In this document: piece by piece, positions 50,505 to 51,046 of the stretch
Numbering within the stretch: the stretch's first letter is position 1
Layout: every line of letters starts with the position of its first letter
Source of the DNA: Spirochaetales bacterium
GTDB taxonomy: Bacteria; Spirochaetota; Spirochaetia; Sphaerochaetales; Sphaerochaetaceae
Length of the DNA: 51,046 nt
NCBI GenBank assembly: GCA_017470995.1
Contig: JAFUXI010000046.1
Span: forward strand, 1 to 51,046
Reading direction: 5' to 3'
The notes under the pieces: model-generated
Told to the model about the DNA's origin: nothing
The model's input: only the letters and a program-made list of their open reading frames with translations
The model's database searches: none
Program-made: the position numbers and the translations under genes

Positions 50505-51046
50505 CTATCTGATATAAGCATTCCTCAATTCCAGAGAGGAGATAATATCTTCCAGTTCCTCCTTGGAATAGGAGCTTACGTCGTTATATGCCGGATCCAG
50601 GGTCTTGGCAGGATTGAAGGTCTGAAGGTACCACTCAGAGGTTCCCACTAGCTCTGCCATCTTTTCGAAATCGCCTTCCTCAAAGAATCCCTTGGGGCAT
50701 GTGGTGCGGAATTCATGGCCTATATTTGATATCTTTAATAATTTTATTGATTCTTCAATTGCTTTTGGGTTATCGAATCCGACCTTATGATACTTCTCGA
50801 GCGGGGCCTTGAGATCCATGGCAACGTAATCCAGAAGGCCTTCGTCAATCATGCTTTTGAGCACTTCGGGTCTGCTGCCGTTGCTGTCCAGCTTGATCCT
50901 GAGGCCCATGGCCTTCACCTTGAGCAGAAACGGAGCAAGGTCATTATGAAGCGTAGGCTCGCCGCCTGAGACGACCAGGGCATCAAGAAAGCCCTTGCGC
51001 TTCTGCAGGTGCTGAAGAATCTCCTCTTCCGTATAGATCTCGCCGA
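50505..51046 (-). CDS. nrdG: Anaerobic ribonucleotide-reductase activating protein (NrdG-type radical SAM), 5' end outside window
   Basis: About 180 C-terminal residues are visible, from the right window edge to a TAA-type stop near 50505. Downstream radical-SAM features: VVSGGEPTLHND, a motif contacting SAM, then IKLDSNGSRP and DYVAMDLKAPLEKYHKVG, typical of the NrdG/PflA-like family and of the longer NrdG2 form. The CxxxCxxC cluster motif lies outside the window. A GTG inside (50918) opens a shorter frame, but the family alignment clearly continues upstream. The neighbour outside is expected to be nrdD. Confidence 0.88.
   Translation of the reverse strand, partial: GEIYTEEEILQHLQKRKGFLDALVVSGGEPTLHNDLAPFLLKVKAMGLRIKLDSNGSRPEVLKSMIDEGLLDYVAMDLKAPLEKYHKVGFDNPKAIEESIKLLKISNIGHEFRTTCPKGFFEEGDFEKMAELVGTSEWYLQTFNPAKTLDPAYNDVSSYSKEELEDIISSLELRNAYIR

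Overview
The window is a compact 51 kb piece of a bacterial chromosome with about 53% GC by eye. It has short intergenic gaps, two tRNA genes, no insertion sequences, no rRNA and no CRISPR array. The organism looks like an anaerobic, fermentative diderm, most likely a host-associated spirochaete of the Sphaerochaeta/Treponema group. Evidence for a diderm is a patatin fused to an outer-membrane beta-barrel, plus several lipoproteins and many binding proteins. Evidence for anaerobic energy metabolism is a trimeric electron-bifurcating [FeFe] hydrogenase, a K+-type membrane pyrophosphatase and an NrdG-type radical SAM activase. The spirochaete assignment is inferred from overall gene style, not proven.

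Layout. 1-2550 holds a partial membrane pyrophosphatase gene (hppA), whose promoter overlaps two LacI-type operators, and a Phd/YefM antitoxin with no recognisable toxin. 2651-9278 holds a RarA-type ATPase with an extra C-terminal domain, a lipoprotein, a pseudouridine synthase, a Bax-inhibitor-1 membrane protein and the patatin/barrel protein. 9425-11747 is an NMT1/Tau-type ABC importer under a strong candidate promoter/operator. 11767-21544 (minus strand) is a run with an M20 peptidase, a complete Dpp/Opp peptide importer, a class II aldolase, an iron alcohol dehydrogenase and a zinc (MDR) dehydrogenase. 22301-30230 (minus strand) is a second catabolic run: a Ugp/Mal-type sugar ABC importer enclosed by two paralogous alkaline-phosphatase-superfamily phosphodiesterases, plus a second MDR dehydrogenase paralogous to the first. 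This suggests uptake of a phosphorylated or phosphodiester-linked polyol, intracellular hydrolysis and oxidation.

30362-38676 (plus strand) is the hydrogenase region. A putative sensing module (DRTGG protein, RsbW-like ATPase, HydS-like hydrogenase lacking both proton-relay residues, second DRTGG protein, PHP phosphoesterase) is followed, behind its own promoter, by hydC, a HATPase, an HndB-like protein, hydB and hydA, and ends in a strong terminator. The HydEFG maturases are not in the window.

38753-41023 holds a MATE exporter and a YitT-family protein. 41078-41756 is the most unusual non-coding stretch: two mirror-image arrays of 9-bp units, a possible structured RNA, and divergent tRNA-Leu(UAG) and tRNA-Lys(CUU) genes, each with a promoter and terminator. 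41759-45600 is a sugar-binding lipoprotein translationally coupled to a hybrid sensor kinase. 45980-51046 holds a second MATE protein, a LysR regulator, aspartate kinase, a HAD hydrolase and a partial NrdG-type activase.

Five genes (rluA-like, Bax-inhibitor, patatin, lysR and HAD) lack a Shine-Dalgarno sequence and have a candidate -10 box ending 6-8 nt before the ATG, so leaderless mRNAs are possible.
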